Assembly: GCA_949487015.1 (NCBI GenBank)
Contig: CATAQZ010000165.1
Span: 1 to 18,840, forward strand
Length of the DNA: 18,840 nt
Source: Flavobacteriales bacterium UBA4585
GTDB taxonomy: Bacteria; Bacteroidota; Bacteroidia; Flavobacteriales; Schleiferiaceae
Direction: 5' to 3'
Of this stretch, positions 1 through 8,034 are shown one piece after another. The notes under the pieces are model-generated. The model had not been told where the DNA came from and ran no database searches. It saw only the letters and a program-made list of their open reading frames with translations. The first letter of the stretch is position 1, and the number at the start of each line of letters is the position of its first letter. A program made the translations under genes and the position numbers.

Positions 1-767
1 CTATCGCAAAGGAAGCCGGCGCCTTCCTTAGAACACAGCAATCTACCTTTTCGAGGGAACGTGTCAGTTTAAAAAGTCTCAATGCCTTAGTCAGTGATGT
101 TGACGAAAATACAGAGCGACTGATTGTCGAACGGCTTTCAGTAGTACTTCCTGAAGCAGGTTTTTTAACTGAAGAGGAAACCACTACTCAGGACTTAGAA
201 AAGGAATGGGTTTGGATCATTGATCCGCTCGACGGTACCACAAATTTCGTTCACGGCCTCCCTATATACAGCGTATCAATAGCTTTAAAGCACAAAGAAG
301 ACCTCGTGGTCGGTGTCGTCTATGAAGTCGGTATGGACGAATGCTTTTCTGCCTATTCTGGCGGCGGCGCAAGATTAAATGGCCAATCCATTCAGGTAAC
401 GGAAACAGATACCCTCAAAGACAGTCTATTGGCTACTGGATTTCCGTATTACGACTTTGAGCATTTGGATGGGTTTCAAAATACACTGGCTACTTTTTAT
501 ACATCCACTAGAGGTTTACGTCGTATTGGAACAGCCGCAGTTGACCTTGCCTACACGGCATGTGGTAGGTTTGACGGATACTTTGAATATGGCTTAAGTC
601 CATGGGACGTCGCCGCCGGAATTGTTCTCGTTAGAGAAGCCGGGGGGATTATTTCCGACTTTAGTGGTGGTCCTGAAGCCATTGCATCTAAAAGCATCGT
701 AGCAACGAACAAAAGGCTCTACCCAAGCGTTTTCAATGTAGTTCGTAAAAACATGGGAAATGCGTGA
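1..767 (+). CDS. Inositol monophosphatase family protein (5' end outside window)
   Basis: Mg2+-dependent phosphatase of the IMPase/SuhB family, which hydrolyses inositol 1-phosphate or related sugar/nucleotide monophosphates in the cytoplasm. The frame is open from base 3 and gives 254 residues. About 10 N-terminal residues appear to be missing compared with the usual ~260-270, so the start lies left of the window. Family metal-site motifs are all present: the Glu pair in LTEEET (fragment residues 55-60), DPLDGTTNF (74-82) and the C-terminal SPWDVAAG with the last metal-ligand Asp at about 202. The stop overlaps the next gene by 8 bases (ATG at 760, TGA at 765-767), suggesting translational coupling. 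The exact substrate cannot be told from sequence: inositol phosphate, 3'-phosphoadenosine phosphate and histidinol phosphate are all handled within the family. The motif order fits plain IMPase best. Confidence 0.93.
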   Translation, partial: IAKEAGAFLRTQQSTFSRERVSLKSLNALVSDVDENTERLIVERLSVVLPEAGFLTEEETTTQDLEKEWVWIIDPLDGTTNFVHGLPIYSVSIALKHKEDLVVGVVYEVGMDECFSAYSGGGARLNGQSIQVTETDTLKDSLLATGFPYYDFEHLDGFQNTLATFYTSTRGLRRIGTAAVDLAYTACGRFDGYFEYGLSPWDVAAGIVLVREAGGIISDFSGGPEAIASKSIVATNKRLYPSVFNVVRKNMGNA

Positions 768-1419
768 AGCTAGAGTATGGGTATTACCAGGATTAGGTGC
801 CGATTCAAGGATTTTTCGAAATCTTGAATTCCCATGGTCTGCAACGTTCTTAGAATGGATTCTGCCGGAAGCAGAAGAGTCGTTATCGTCTTATGCGGAT
901 CGTCTGATGGCCCCCCATGACATTCAAGAACATGATTTGCTTTTCGGCTACAGTTTCGGTGGAATTGTTGCGCAGGATTGGGCGAGCCGCCATCAGGTCC
1001 AGCGTGTGGTTTTACTGAATTCACTGCACCACAACACACCTTTAAGGCCACTTTTTAAACGGATTGCGGCAACAGGAATATTGAATTGGGCTCCAGAAGG
1101 TAGCATTCGGAAGTTCATTTTCTTTATGGCAAGACTCAATAGCCGACCGTCTGCTCATTTCGAAGGGGTATTAGAAATGATGGAACAATTTCCATGTGAC
1201 TACTACCGTTGGGTTCTTAAAGCCGTATTGCAGTGGAATCGACCCACTCCCCTTTGCCCGGTAGATAGTGTGACAAGCGACTGGGATGTCGTTTTTCCGG
1301 AATGTCAACCTTCGGAACGGTGTTGGACACTCAGTCGTGCTACACACTTGAGTTTTTTAACGCATGCAAAGGAAATTTCAGCTCTTTTGAAAGAAAAGGT
1401 TGACCCCATGCTTTCGTAA
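760..1419 (+). CDS. Small alpha/beta-hydrolase fold protein
   Basis: A 219-residue cytoplasmic protein (no signal peptide) with a minimal alpha/beta-hydrolase layout. It has an N-terminal beta strand with an oxyanion-type turn (VLPGLGADSRIF, residues 8-19), a nucleophile elbow GYSFGG with Ser65, and a C-terminal ATHLSF with His196 in the position of the catalytic His. The acid is probably Asp176, or Asp174, in SDWDVVFP, which resembles the usual D-x-x-x-P segment before the last strand. The lid region (about residues 95-165) is short and aromatic-rich. The start overlaps the upstream phosphatase gene by 8 bases and rfbC follows after 23 bases, so it is probably co-transcribed. A fully antisense open frame at 770-1051 has no recognisable content. 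The substrate is unknown; esterase or thioesterase activity would be the default expectation for the fold. Confidence 0.85.
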   Translation: MREARVWVLPGLGADSRIFRNLEFPWSATFLEWILPEAEESLSSYADRLMAPHDIQEHDLLFGYSFGGIVAQDWASRHQVQRVVLLNSLHHNTPLRPLFKRIAATGILNWAPEGSIRKFIFFMARLNSRPSAHFEGVLEMMEQFPCDYYRWVLKAVLQWNRPTPLCPVDSVTSDWDVVFPECQPSERCWTLSRATHLSFLTHAKEISALLKEKVDPMLS

Positions 1420-1430
1420 GCTTATCCTGC

Positions 1431-1438
1431 TATTTTTG
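1431..1438 (+). promoter_or_regulatory. Possible -7 box upstream of rfbC
   Basis: TATTTTTG matches the Bacteroidota -7 consensus TAnnTTTG exactly and lies 4 bases before the rfbC ATG. A transcript from here would be almost leaderless. No clear TTG box sits at the expected 17-23 base distance, so this may be chance in a gap inside an operon. Confidence 0.22.
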
Positions 1439-1442
1439 GGGT

Positions 1443-1997
1443 ATGCAAATCATTGAGACACCATTGGCAGGGTTACTGCTTATCGAACCGCGCGTCTTCG
1501 GGGACGAACGCGGCTATTTCTTCGAAAGTTACAATCGTGATGTATTTGCCGCTCAAGGCATTACAGGAGAATTCGTTCAAGACAACGAGAGTCTATCCGA
1601 CCGCGGTGTTGTGCGAGGGCTTCATTTCCAAGCGCCGCCTAAGGCGCAAGGCAAATTGGTTCGTGTACAACGCGGAAAGGTTTGGGACGTTGCTGTGGAT
1701 ATTCGCAAGGGATCACCTACTTATGGGGAGCATTATGCTGTTGAACTGAGTGGTGAGAACAAACGCATGCTTTGGATTCCTCCTGGCTTCGCCCATGGAT
1801 TTGCTACGCTTGAAGACGGGACTGTATTTTTATACAAATGCACAGACACCTATAGCCCAGAGCATGAAGGAAGTGTTCTTTGGAATGATGAGTCCCTCGC
1901 TATTGACTGGAAGGTGGAAGCACCCATTTTAAGTACAAAAGACCAGATAGGACCAAAATTTAAAGCATTCCATTCGCCATTTACCTATGAGAAATAA
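1443..1997 (+). CDS. rfbC: dTDP-4-dehydrorhamnose 3,5-epimerase
   Basis: RmlC/RfbC converts dTDP-4-dehydro-6-deoxy-D-glucose to dTDP-4-dehydro-L-rhamnose, the third step of dTDP-L-rhamnose synthesis for surface polysaccharide. Its 184 residues match the family length. Family signatures are clear: ERGYFFESY (22-30), QDNES (46-50), VRGLHFQAPP with the catalytic His61, GKLVRVQRG with Lys71, IPPGFAHGF (112-120), Tyr131 as the likely general acid, and STKDQ with Asp167 as the partner of the catalytic His. The gene starts 23 bases after the hydrolase gene and its last 11 bases overlap the next gene. The other rhamnose genes (rfbA, rfbB, rfbD) are not in the window, so this one is separated from its usual partners or the cluster is dispersed. 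The assignment is secure. Confidence 0.97.
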   Translation: MQIIETPLAGLLLIEPRVFGDERGYFFESYNRDVFAAQGITGEFVQDNESLSDRGVVRGLHFQAPPKAQGKLVRVQRGKVWDVAVDIRKGSPTYGEHYAVELSGENKRMLWIPPGFAHGFATLEDGTVFLYKCTDTYSPEHEGSVLWNDESLAIDWKVEAPILSTKDQIGPKFKAFHSPFTYEK

Positions 1998-2883
1998 ATC
2001 GATTGTAATTGGGGTTTTGCTTATCGCGCTTGCCTTTGTTGGCTTGCGAAGCGCACAATCCAACGAAGCGCCGCATCCAGTAGAAGTTCGTCCCAGCACA
2101 GTAAAACCTTTTGCTCTTCCAAAGCAATTGGATTTTGCAGGTGAAGCTTTGCCGCTCAGTGTGGCAGATGTCAGAGAAAAATTGGACCGCGAAATTCTTG
2201 TGAATACTTATTGGCAGAGCAACAATCTGTTAATGCTAAAACGCAGTTCAAAATTCTTCCCCATCATTGAGCCCATGCTCGCGAAAAATGGCGTGCCAGA
2301 TGATTTCAAATATTTAGCGTTGATAGAAAGTGGACTTCAAAATGTTGTAAGTCCAGCGGGTGCGGCAGGATACTGGCAAATCATGAAGAGTACGGGTCGT
2401 GAAAATGGCCTTGAAATCAATAACGAAATTGATGAACGGTACCATATCGAAAAATCTACGCAAGTAGCCTGTGATTATTTGAACGAGGCTTACGAGCGTT
2501 TTGGGAATTGGACTTTAGCAGCAGCATCCTATAACATGGGGATGGCAGGAACATCGAGACGGTTGGCAGAGCAAGGTGTAGAAAGTTATTATGACCTGCT
2601 TCTGAACGCCGAAACCTCGCGTTATGTATACCGTATTGCAGCAGTGAAGCACATTCATGAAAATCTCGAAGAATTCGGCTATGTCTATCATCAGGATCAG
2701 GGTTATTCTTTTCCCGAGATGGATACCATTTCTGTCAATACGAAGGTTGCGGACTGGATCAGCTGGGCAAAAGCACAAGGAATAACCTATAACACGCTCA
2801 GAATTTACAATCCATGGATTCAAAGCAAGCAATTATCGAATTCCACAAACAAAGCATACCATATTTGGGTTCCTTCTAAATGA
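1987..2883 (+). CDS. Lytic transglycosylase (SLT/MltD-like), exported
   Basis: Cleaves the MurNAc-GlcNAc bond of peptidoglycan to give 1,6-anhydroMurNAc ends in the periplasm. The 298-residue protein begins with a signal sequence (residues 1-25: basic MRNK, hydrophobic core IVIGVLLIALAFVGL). There is no lipobox Cys, so it is secreted or anchored by the uncleaved helix. The goose-lysozyme/SLT domain covers about 88-225. It contains ALIESGL with the catalytic Glu114, SPAGAAGYWQIM (122-133), and AAASYNMG (178-185). The C-terminal ~50 residues (ISVNTKVADW to HIWVPSK) resemble the tail of Bacteroidota MltD-like proteins, but I see no clear LysM repeat. The start overlaps rfbC by 11 bases and the stop overlaps the uvrA start as ATGA, so it sits inside a tightly packed operon. 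Being shorter than enterobacterial MltD (~450 residues) fits the absence of LysM repeats. Confidence 0.92.
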   Translation: MRNKSIVIGVLLIALAFVGLRSAQSNEAPHPVEVRPSTVKPFALPKQLDFAGEALPLSVADVREKLDREILVNTYWQSNNLLMLKRSSKFFPIIEPMLAKNGVPDDFKYLALIESGLQNVVSPAGAAGYWQIMKSTGRENGLEINNEIDERYHIEKSTQVACDYLNEAYERFGNWTLAAASYNMGMAGTSRRLAEQGVESYYDLLLNAETSRYVYRIAAVKHIHENLEEFGYVYHQDQGYSFPEMDTISVNTKVADWISWAKAQGITYNTLRIYNPWIQSKQLSNSTNKAYHIWVPSK

Positions 2884-5693
2884 GCGAAAACATAGAAGTC
2901 TTTGGCGCGAGAGCGCACAACCTGCGCAATGTAGATGTTGCTATTCCAAGAAATAAATTGGTTGTAATTACCGGTCTAAGTGGATCGGGTAAAAGCTCAC
3001 TAGCCTTTAATACGATTTATGCGGAAGGCCAACGCCGTTATATGGAGACTTTTAGCGCCTATGCTCGACAATTCTTGGGGAGTATGGAGCGACCGGAAGT
3101 TGATAAGATTGAAGGGCTCTCACCCGTAATTTCGATTGAACAAAAGACTACTTCTCGTAATCCCAGATCTACGGTAGGAACGGTCACCGAATTGAGTGAT
3201 TTCCTTCGCTTGTTATTTGCTCGTGCTTCGACGGCATACAGTTACAATACCGGCGAAAAGATGATTTCCTATTCCGATGCCCAGATCGTGGAATTGATCG
3301 CAGAACGCTATGTCGGTCGTAAAATTGCTGTTTTAGCGCCAGTAGTGCGAGCGCGGAAGGGGCATTACCGTGAGTTGTTTGAACAGATTACGCGTATGGG
3401 ATTTATCCGTGCTCGTGTTGACGGCAAAGTGGTTGAGGTGAGTAGCGGATACCGTCTAGATCGATACAAGACGCACGATATTGAAATCGTGGTAGATCGC
3501 ATCATAGTTGCGGCGACGGCAGAGGCGCGGATTGCGCAAAGCGTCGAAACTGCAATGAATCATGGCGGTGGAACCATTGCAGTGTTAGACTTAGAGCGCG
3601 ATGAATTGGCGTATTTCTCGAGACATCTTATGTGTCCGACGAGCGGTATAGCTTACCAGGAACCTGAGCCCAATACTTTTTCATTCAACAGTCCGAAGGG
3701 CGCCTGCCCCATGTGTGACGGCCTCGGAACTACAAAACAGGTGAACCAGCGAAAGTTATTTCCAGATCCGAAGCAAACCATAAGAAAAGGCGGGATCGCG
3801 CCAGTTGGGGAGTACAAGAAAAATTGGATGTTTAATCAACTCGAAATTATAGGGTTGAAGCACAACTTCACCATGGACACTGCGGTTGAGGATATTCCAG
3901 AGGCAGCATTGGAGATCATTCTCAATGGTAGTAATGAAGTGATGACTATAGAACACAAAGCGATAGGCGTCACGAAAGAGTATAAATTGAACTTTGAAGG
4001 CATCATAAACTTCATCGAAGCCCAGGGTAAAGATGCGAAAAGCAGAAGTATTCAGCGCTGGGCAGACGAATACATGGAAAACGTAACCTGTACTAAGTGT
4101 CATGGAGCGCGTTTAAAAAAGGAAAGTCTTCACTTTAAGGTAGGAGGTCAAAGTATTTCTGAGGTAAGTACTCAAAGTTTAATTCATTTCGGCCAATGGA
4201 TCGATTCCTTAGAGCAAGAATTGGGCTTAAAAGAATGGCAGATCGCTGAGGAAATTGTGAAAGAATTGCGCGCTAGGAGTTCGTTCCTTTTGAATGTTGG
4301 ATTGGGATATTTAAACCTAAATCGAAGTGCACGAAGTTTAAGTGGCGGTGAGGCGCAAAGAATACGATTGGCTACACAGATAGGATCGCAGTTAGTGAAT
4401 GTATTGTATATACTTGACGAACCCTCAATTGGCCTGCATCAGCGTGATAATGCGCGACTTATTGATTCCTTACAGCAATTACGGGATATTGGCAACAGTG
4501 TACTAGTTGTTGAGCATGACAAAGAAATGATCGAAACCGCCGATCACATCTTAGATATCGGTCCGCGTGCTGGTGTGCATGGTGGTTCTATAGTAGCTCA
4601 AGGAAATTTAACTGACATTCTAAGTAGTAATAGTATTACTGCACAGTATCTAAACGGACAGCTTGGGATCGGCGTACCTGAGAATCGTCGCAAACCCCAA
4701 GGTTGGATTGGCCTCTACGGTGCAACAGGTAATAACCTTCAAAATGTTGACTTAAAAATTCCCCTTGGCGTTTTAACCTGTGTAACGGGCGTAAGCGGTA
4801 GTGGAAAATCCACTTTAATCAACGGTACCCTCTATCCTATTCTGAACCATATGATATTCCGTGCGGTTGGGAAGCCGCAACCGTATAAGAGTATTGAAGG
4901 ATTTGAGAACATCGATAAGATTATTGACATAGATCAAAGTCCTATTGGTAGAACGCCGCGTTCAAATCCTGCTACTTATACCGGAGTATGGTCAGAAATT
5001 CGTCAGCTTTTCGCTGGACTACCAGAGAGTAAAGTTCGCGGGTACAAACCAGGACGCTTCTCCTTCAATGTAAAAGGCGGTCGCTGCGAAACCTGTCAAG
5101 GTGGGGGTTTGCGTGTGATTGAGATGAATTTCTTACCAGATGTATATGTGCATTGCGAAACTTGTCAAGGCAAGCGATTCAATCGCGAAACATTAGAAAT
5201 TCGTTACAAAGGGAAAAGTATTTCGGACGTTTTGGACCTGAGTATAGAAGATGCATTACCGTTCTTCGAGCATGTTCCTAAAATCAATCAGAAGTTGCGT
5301 ACATTAAAAGATGTAGGCTTGGGATACATTCGATTAGGGCAACCGTCCACAACATTGAGCGGTGGTGAAGCCCAACGGGTTAAATTGGCCACCGAGCTTA
5401 GCAAGAAAGATACCGGTAACACCATGTATATTCTTGACGAACCTACTACTGGACTGCACTTCGAGGACGTTAAAGTGCTCATGGAAGTCATTCAAAGATT
5501 AGTAGAACACGGCAATACAGTGCTTATTATCGAGCACAACATGGATGTCATCAAACAAGCAGATCACATTGTCGACTTGGGACCGGAAGGTGGCTCAGGT
5601 GGCGGTAGAATCGTTGCGGAAGGCACTCCAGAAGAGGTCATAAAAATTGACGAAAGTATTACAGGCCAATTTTTAGCTAACGAATTAAAATAA
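2880..5693 (+). CDS. uvrA: UvrABC excinuclease subunit A
   Basis: Damage-recognition ATPase of nucleotide excision repair; works as a dimer and loads UvrB. The 937 residues match the family length (E. coli 940). Two ABC modules are complete. The first has Walker A GLSGSGKSS (32-40), signature LSGGEAQR (487-494) and Walker B ILDEPSIGLH (511-520). The second has GVSGSGKST (637-645), LSGGEAQR (826-833) and ILDEPTTGLH (851-860). The C-terminal zinc module is intact (C736/C739 and C759/C762), as is the CxxC at 404/407. The first zinc module is incomplete: C252-P-T-S255 carries Ser in place of the second Cys, while C276/C279 are present. The start overlaps the transglycosylase stop (ATGA), which looks like operon packing rather than function. 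An SOS-type operator was not seen, and the gene probably depends on upstream transcription. Confidence 0.98.
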   Translation: MSENIEVFGARAHNLRNVDVAIPRNKLVVITGLSGSGKSSLAFNTIYAEGQRRYMETFSAYARQFLGSMERPEVDKIEGLSPVISIEQKTTSRNPRSTVGTVTELSDFLRLLFARASTAYSYNTGEKMISYSDAQIVELIAERYVGRKIAVLAPVVRARKGHYRELFEQITRMGFIRARVDGKVVEVSSGYRLDRYKTHDIEIVVDRIIVAATAEARIAQSVETAMNHGGGTIAVLDLERDELAYFSRHLMCPTSGIAYQEPEPNTFSFNSPKGACPMCDGLGTTKQVNQRKLFPDPKQTIRKGGIAPVGEYKKNWMFNQLEIIGLKHNFTMDTAVEDIPEAALEIILNGSNEVMTIEHKAIGVTKEYKLNFEGIINFIEAQGKDAKSRSIQRWADEYMENVTCTKCHGARLKKESLHFKVGGQSISEVSTQSLIHFGQWIDSLEQELGLKEWQIAEEIVKELRARSSFLLNVGLGYLNLNRSARSLSGGEAQRIRLATQIGSQLVNVLYILDEPSIGLHQRDNARLIDSLQQLRDIGNSVLVVEHDKEMIETADHILDIGPRAGVHGGSIVAQGNLTDILSSNSITAQYLNGQLGIGVPENRRKPQGWIGLYGATGNNLQNVDLKIPLGVLTCVTGVSGSGKSTLINGTLYPILNHMIFRAVGKPQPYKSIEGFENIDKIIDIDQSPIGRTPRSNPATYTGVWSEIRQLFAGLPESKVRGYKPGRFSFNVKGGRCETCQGGGLRVIEMNFLPDVYVHCETCQGKRFNRETLEIRYKGKSISDVLDLSIEDALPFFEHVPKINQKLRTLKDVGLGYIRLGQPSTTLSGGEAQRVKLATELSKKDTGNTMYILDEPTTGLHFEDVKVLMEVIQRLVEHGNTVLIIEHNMDVIKQADHIVDLGPEGGSGGGRIVAEGTPEEVIKIDESITGQFLANELK

Positions 5694-5739
5694 TCCATCC
5701 GCACTTTTATGTATCTTCTAGGTAAGAAACTATCTACCT

Positions 5740-6423
5740 ATGAAGATTCATTCAAGAAAAACCTGGACCGAAATAAAGTCAGAAGACAGTTGGGCATTAT
5801 TCAAAATAATGTCAGAATTCGTACATGGCTATGAAAGTCTAAGTCGAATAGGGCCTTGTGTAAGCATTTTCGGCTCAGCTCGAAACACCACTGAACCTCG
5901 CTATTTAGACGCGGCTACAGAAATTGCACGCCAGCTTACAAGTAAAGGCTTTGGAATTATAACCGGCGGTGGTCCTGGAATTATGGAAGCGGCAAATAAA
6001 GGCGCACAACTGGGCAAAGGTCCAAGTGTAGGATTAAACATTGATTTACCTTTTGAACAAAACAGCAACCCATTTATCGATCATGATAAGAATTTAGACT
6101 TCGACTATTTCTTCGCTAGAAAAGTCATGTTTGTAAAGTACAGCCAGGCCTTTGTGGTTATGCCTGGGGGATTTGGAACGCTTGATGAACTCTTCGAAGC
6201 TATTACGTTGGTCCAAACGAAAAAAATCGATCAATTTCCCATAATTCTTTATGGTGGCGATTTTTGGGAAGGATTAAAGCAGTGGATTGAAAACACGCTC
6301 AAAGCGACAGGTAAAATCAGTCCCGACGACACAGACCTTATCCAAATAGCGAACAGTGAGGACGAAGTGGTCGGAATCATTGAAGATTTCTACATGACTA
6401 AAGGATTCACCACGAATTTCTAA
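5740..6423 (+). CDS. LOG family / TIGR00730 Rossmann-fold protein
   Basis: Member of the LOG (formerly 'lysine decarboxylase-like') family. Characterised members remove the base from nucleoside 5'-monophosphates, including cytokinin riboside monophosphate. The 227-residue protein has the Rossmann GSAR start (45-48), GGGPGIMEAAN (76-86), Arg127-Lys128 in FFARKVMF, and the family hallmark PGGFGTLDE (142-150). The ~35-residue N-terminal extension before the core is common in Bacteroidota members. No signal peptide is present. It begins 46 bases after uvrA, with only a poor -7-like box (TATCTTCT near 5714) between them, so it may be read from the uvrA operon. It converges with the next gene, with 11 bases between the two stop codons. 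Lysine decarboxylase activity is not expected, despite old annotations. Confidence 0.92.
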   Translation: MKIHSRKTWTEIKSEDSWALFKIMSEFVHGYESLSRIGPCVSIFGSARNTTEPRYLDAATEIARQLTSKGFGIITGGGPGIMEAANKGAQLGKGPSVGLNIDLPFEQNSNPFIDHDKNLDFDYFFARKVMFVKYSQAFVVMPGGFGTLDELFEAITLVQTKKIDQFPIILYGGDFWEGLKQWIENTLKATGKISPDDTDLIQIANSEDEVVGIIEDFYMTKGFTTNF

Positions 6424-6434
6424 TGCTTTCGATT

Positions 6435-8033
6435 TTATGGTAGAAGCATTACCGGAAACGTTTTCGCTTGCGATCCCCATTGCACGCGGAGGTAATAAGT
6501 ACCATGTGCATACTTATTTTTTAACGTCAACCAATCCTTCAATAGAGATCCTTCTTCAAGTCTTCTTCCATTGCCGTCAATAAGTTGGTATGTACCATCT
6601 TCAACCCCGGTTAATTGAAATGTTCCGTTGTTGGGGTTTGGCTGTAATACGATTGTAGAATGAGCTGCATCTTGAATGCCGACATTATTCACATTAAGCA
6701 AAGGTATTTCTAGCGTATCAAAAACACCTGCTTGCCACTGGTAAGCGGATTTATGAGGAACGAAACCTGCAAGTTTTACGCTTATGGAATCTAATACGGA
6801 AAGATGTGTTCCAGCATTTGCCAATCCATCAATACTGCTTTGTAAAGTATCGCTAGCAATATCGAACACTATATCAGCATTACTCAACGGTGCTCTTGTA
6901 ATGCTATCATAGACTACCACATGAACACGTGATGCTTCTACATAAGTAGGTTCAAGCACGAACAATCCCTCTTCTATATCTGAACAAATAATGGCGTCCG
7001 ATTCAAAATACGGATAAGCTCCCCAATTACCGTAGAAACCATTGCCCGAGAAGGAAGGTGAGGTATCATAAAACCCAACTTCCACGAGTAATTCTGGGTA
7101 TTTCGCATCCACGATTTGAACACCTGCAGTGTAATAAGAAGTTACCACCCACTGGTCATAAACATGAGCGTTGTGTGGAATTACACTTGTCCCTAATGAG
7201 GTCTGAATACGATCTAATTCAGTGATATTCGCTAAATCACTTACATCATAGGCCGTTAAATAAGCATCACCTATTTCATCCGTGGTAAATAAAACAGAAT
7301 TATCGTCGCTAATCCAAGTGTTGTGTGTGAAAGCATTTGGAGTTCCATGTGTAGCTAGGGCTACTGTGCTGTCTTTTACCGTAGCATCTACCACAACAAA
7401 CTTACCTTGATAAACCGCTGAACCCCAGATGGTATCACCCCGAACCATACCGTCATGAAAGTAGTAATCGTCATACATTCCCACATAAGTAGGATTCCAA
7501 GGATCCGTTGCGACATCGAAAATTAGCGCTCCACCGTTGCCGACATTTGCTCCGAATAAATAAGCATAACCGTTTTCATCAATGTATAAATTGTGAGCCG
7601 TTTGTAAGGTATCCATACTACCTAAGGGCGTCTGAATAACGGGGTTCATAGTCTTAAAGGTAGGTGTTGCATTATCAATACTGTCTAGATCTATAATAAG
7701 TAAGCCGTGATCTGGTATTGTATTCCAAGCAAAGGTATTATCGTGGGTAACATAGGCATAGTGATCCCAAGTTTTCAAATCGCGCCATATGCTGTATGGC
7801 CCCTGAATAAATTGCTTCTTCGTAGGACTTGAAGGGTTTGTAACTTCTACAATGCTAACACCAGCAGTGGTTCCACCAAGCGCAAATTCTCTACCTGAAG
7901 AAGAAGTATATCCCCAGATATCATTCATATCGTTAAGATAAGTCGTCTGACTCTTTAGTGTGATATTAAGGCTGGTCTGAGCAGATAATCCGAATGTTAG
8001 AAAAAGAAGTAAGGTTAGGTGCGTGGGGCGCAT
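6435..8033 (-). CDS. Choice-of-anchor B (LVIVD-type beta-propeller) protein with T9SS sorting domain
   Basis: A 532-residue exported protein of unknown function. Signal peptide at 1-18 (hydrophobic LTLLLFLTFGL, then SAQT). Residues ~25-362 consist of repeating strands with motifs such as GVSIVEVTNPSSP, GLLIIDLDSID, ALIFDVATDPWNP, LTAYDVSDL and GVQIVDAKYP. These are typical of the LVIVD/choice-of-anchor-B beta-propeller family. Residues ~368-447 look like a carboxypeptidase-regulatory-like Ig domain (VHVVVYDSITRAPLSNADI). Residues ~453-532 form a T9SS type A sorting domain (LQPNPNNGTFQL at 463-474, GTYYLRV at 511-517), which directs passage through the outer membrane and cell-surface attachment or release. 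The ATG lies one base beyond the parC stop, so it is probably the last gene of the parE-parC transcript, which is surprising for a surface protein. The function is not known for the family; adhesion or extracellular enzyme accessory roles are guesses. Confidence 0.9.
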   Translation of the reverse strand: MRPTHLTLLLFLTFGLSAQTSLNITLKSQTTYLNDMNDIWGYTSSSGREFALGGTTAGVSIVEVTNPSSPTKKQFIQGPYSIWRDLKTWDHYAYVTHDNTFAWNTIPDHGLLIIDLDSIDNATPTFKTMNPVIQTPLGSMDTLQTAHNLYIDENGYAYLFGANVGNGGALIFDVATDPWNPTYVGMYDDYYFHDGMVRGDTIWGSAVYQGKFVVVDATVKDSTVALATHGTPNAFTHNTWISDDNSVLFTTDEIGDAYLTAYDVSDLANITELDRIQTSLGTSVIPHNAHVYDQWVVTSYYTAGVQIVDAKYPELLVEVGFYDTSPSFSGNGFYGNWGAYPYFESDAIICSDIEEGLFVLEPTYVEASRVHVVVYDSITRAPLSNADIVFDIASDTLQSSIDGLANAGTHLSVLDSISVKLAGFVPHKSAYQWQAGVFDTLEIPLLNVNNVGIQDAAHSTIVLQPNPNNGTFQLTGVEDGTYQLIDGNGRRLEEGSLLKDWLTLKNKYAHGTYYLRVQWGSQAKTFPVMLLP

Positions 8034-8034
8034 A

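Noticed and set aside
770..1051. Minus-strand open frame inside the hydrolase gene
   Set aside because: It is fully antisense to a gene with clear nucleophile-elbow and operon-overlap evidence, with no recognisable motif of its own.
1453..1932. Additional plus-strand frames inside rfbC
   Set aside because: These are out-of-frame shadows of a gene whose catalytic motifs are complete in the main frame.
6421..6451. Inverted repeat TAATGCTT ... AAGCATTA between the converging LOG and surface-protein genes
   Set aside because: The 8-bp stem has a ~13-15 base loop, no T run on either strand, and overlaps coding sequence and both stop regions. It may be a weak bidirectional hairpin but cannot be supported as a terminator.
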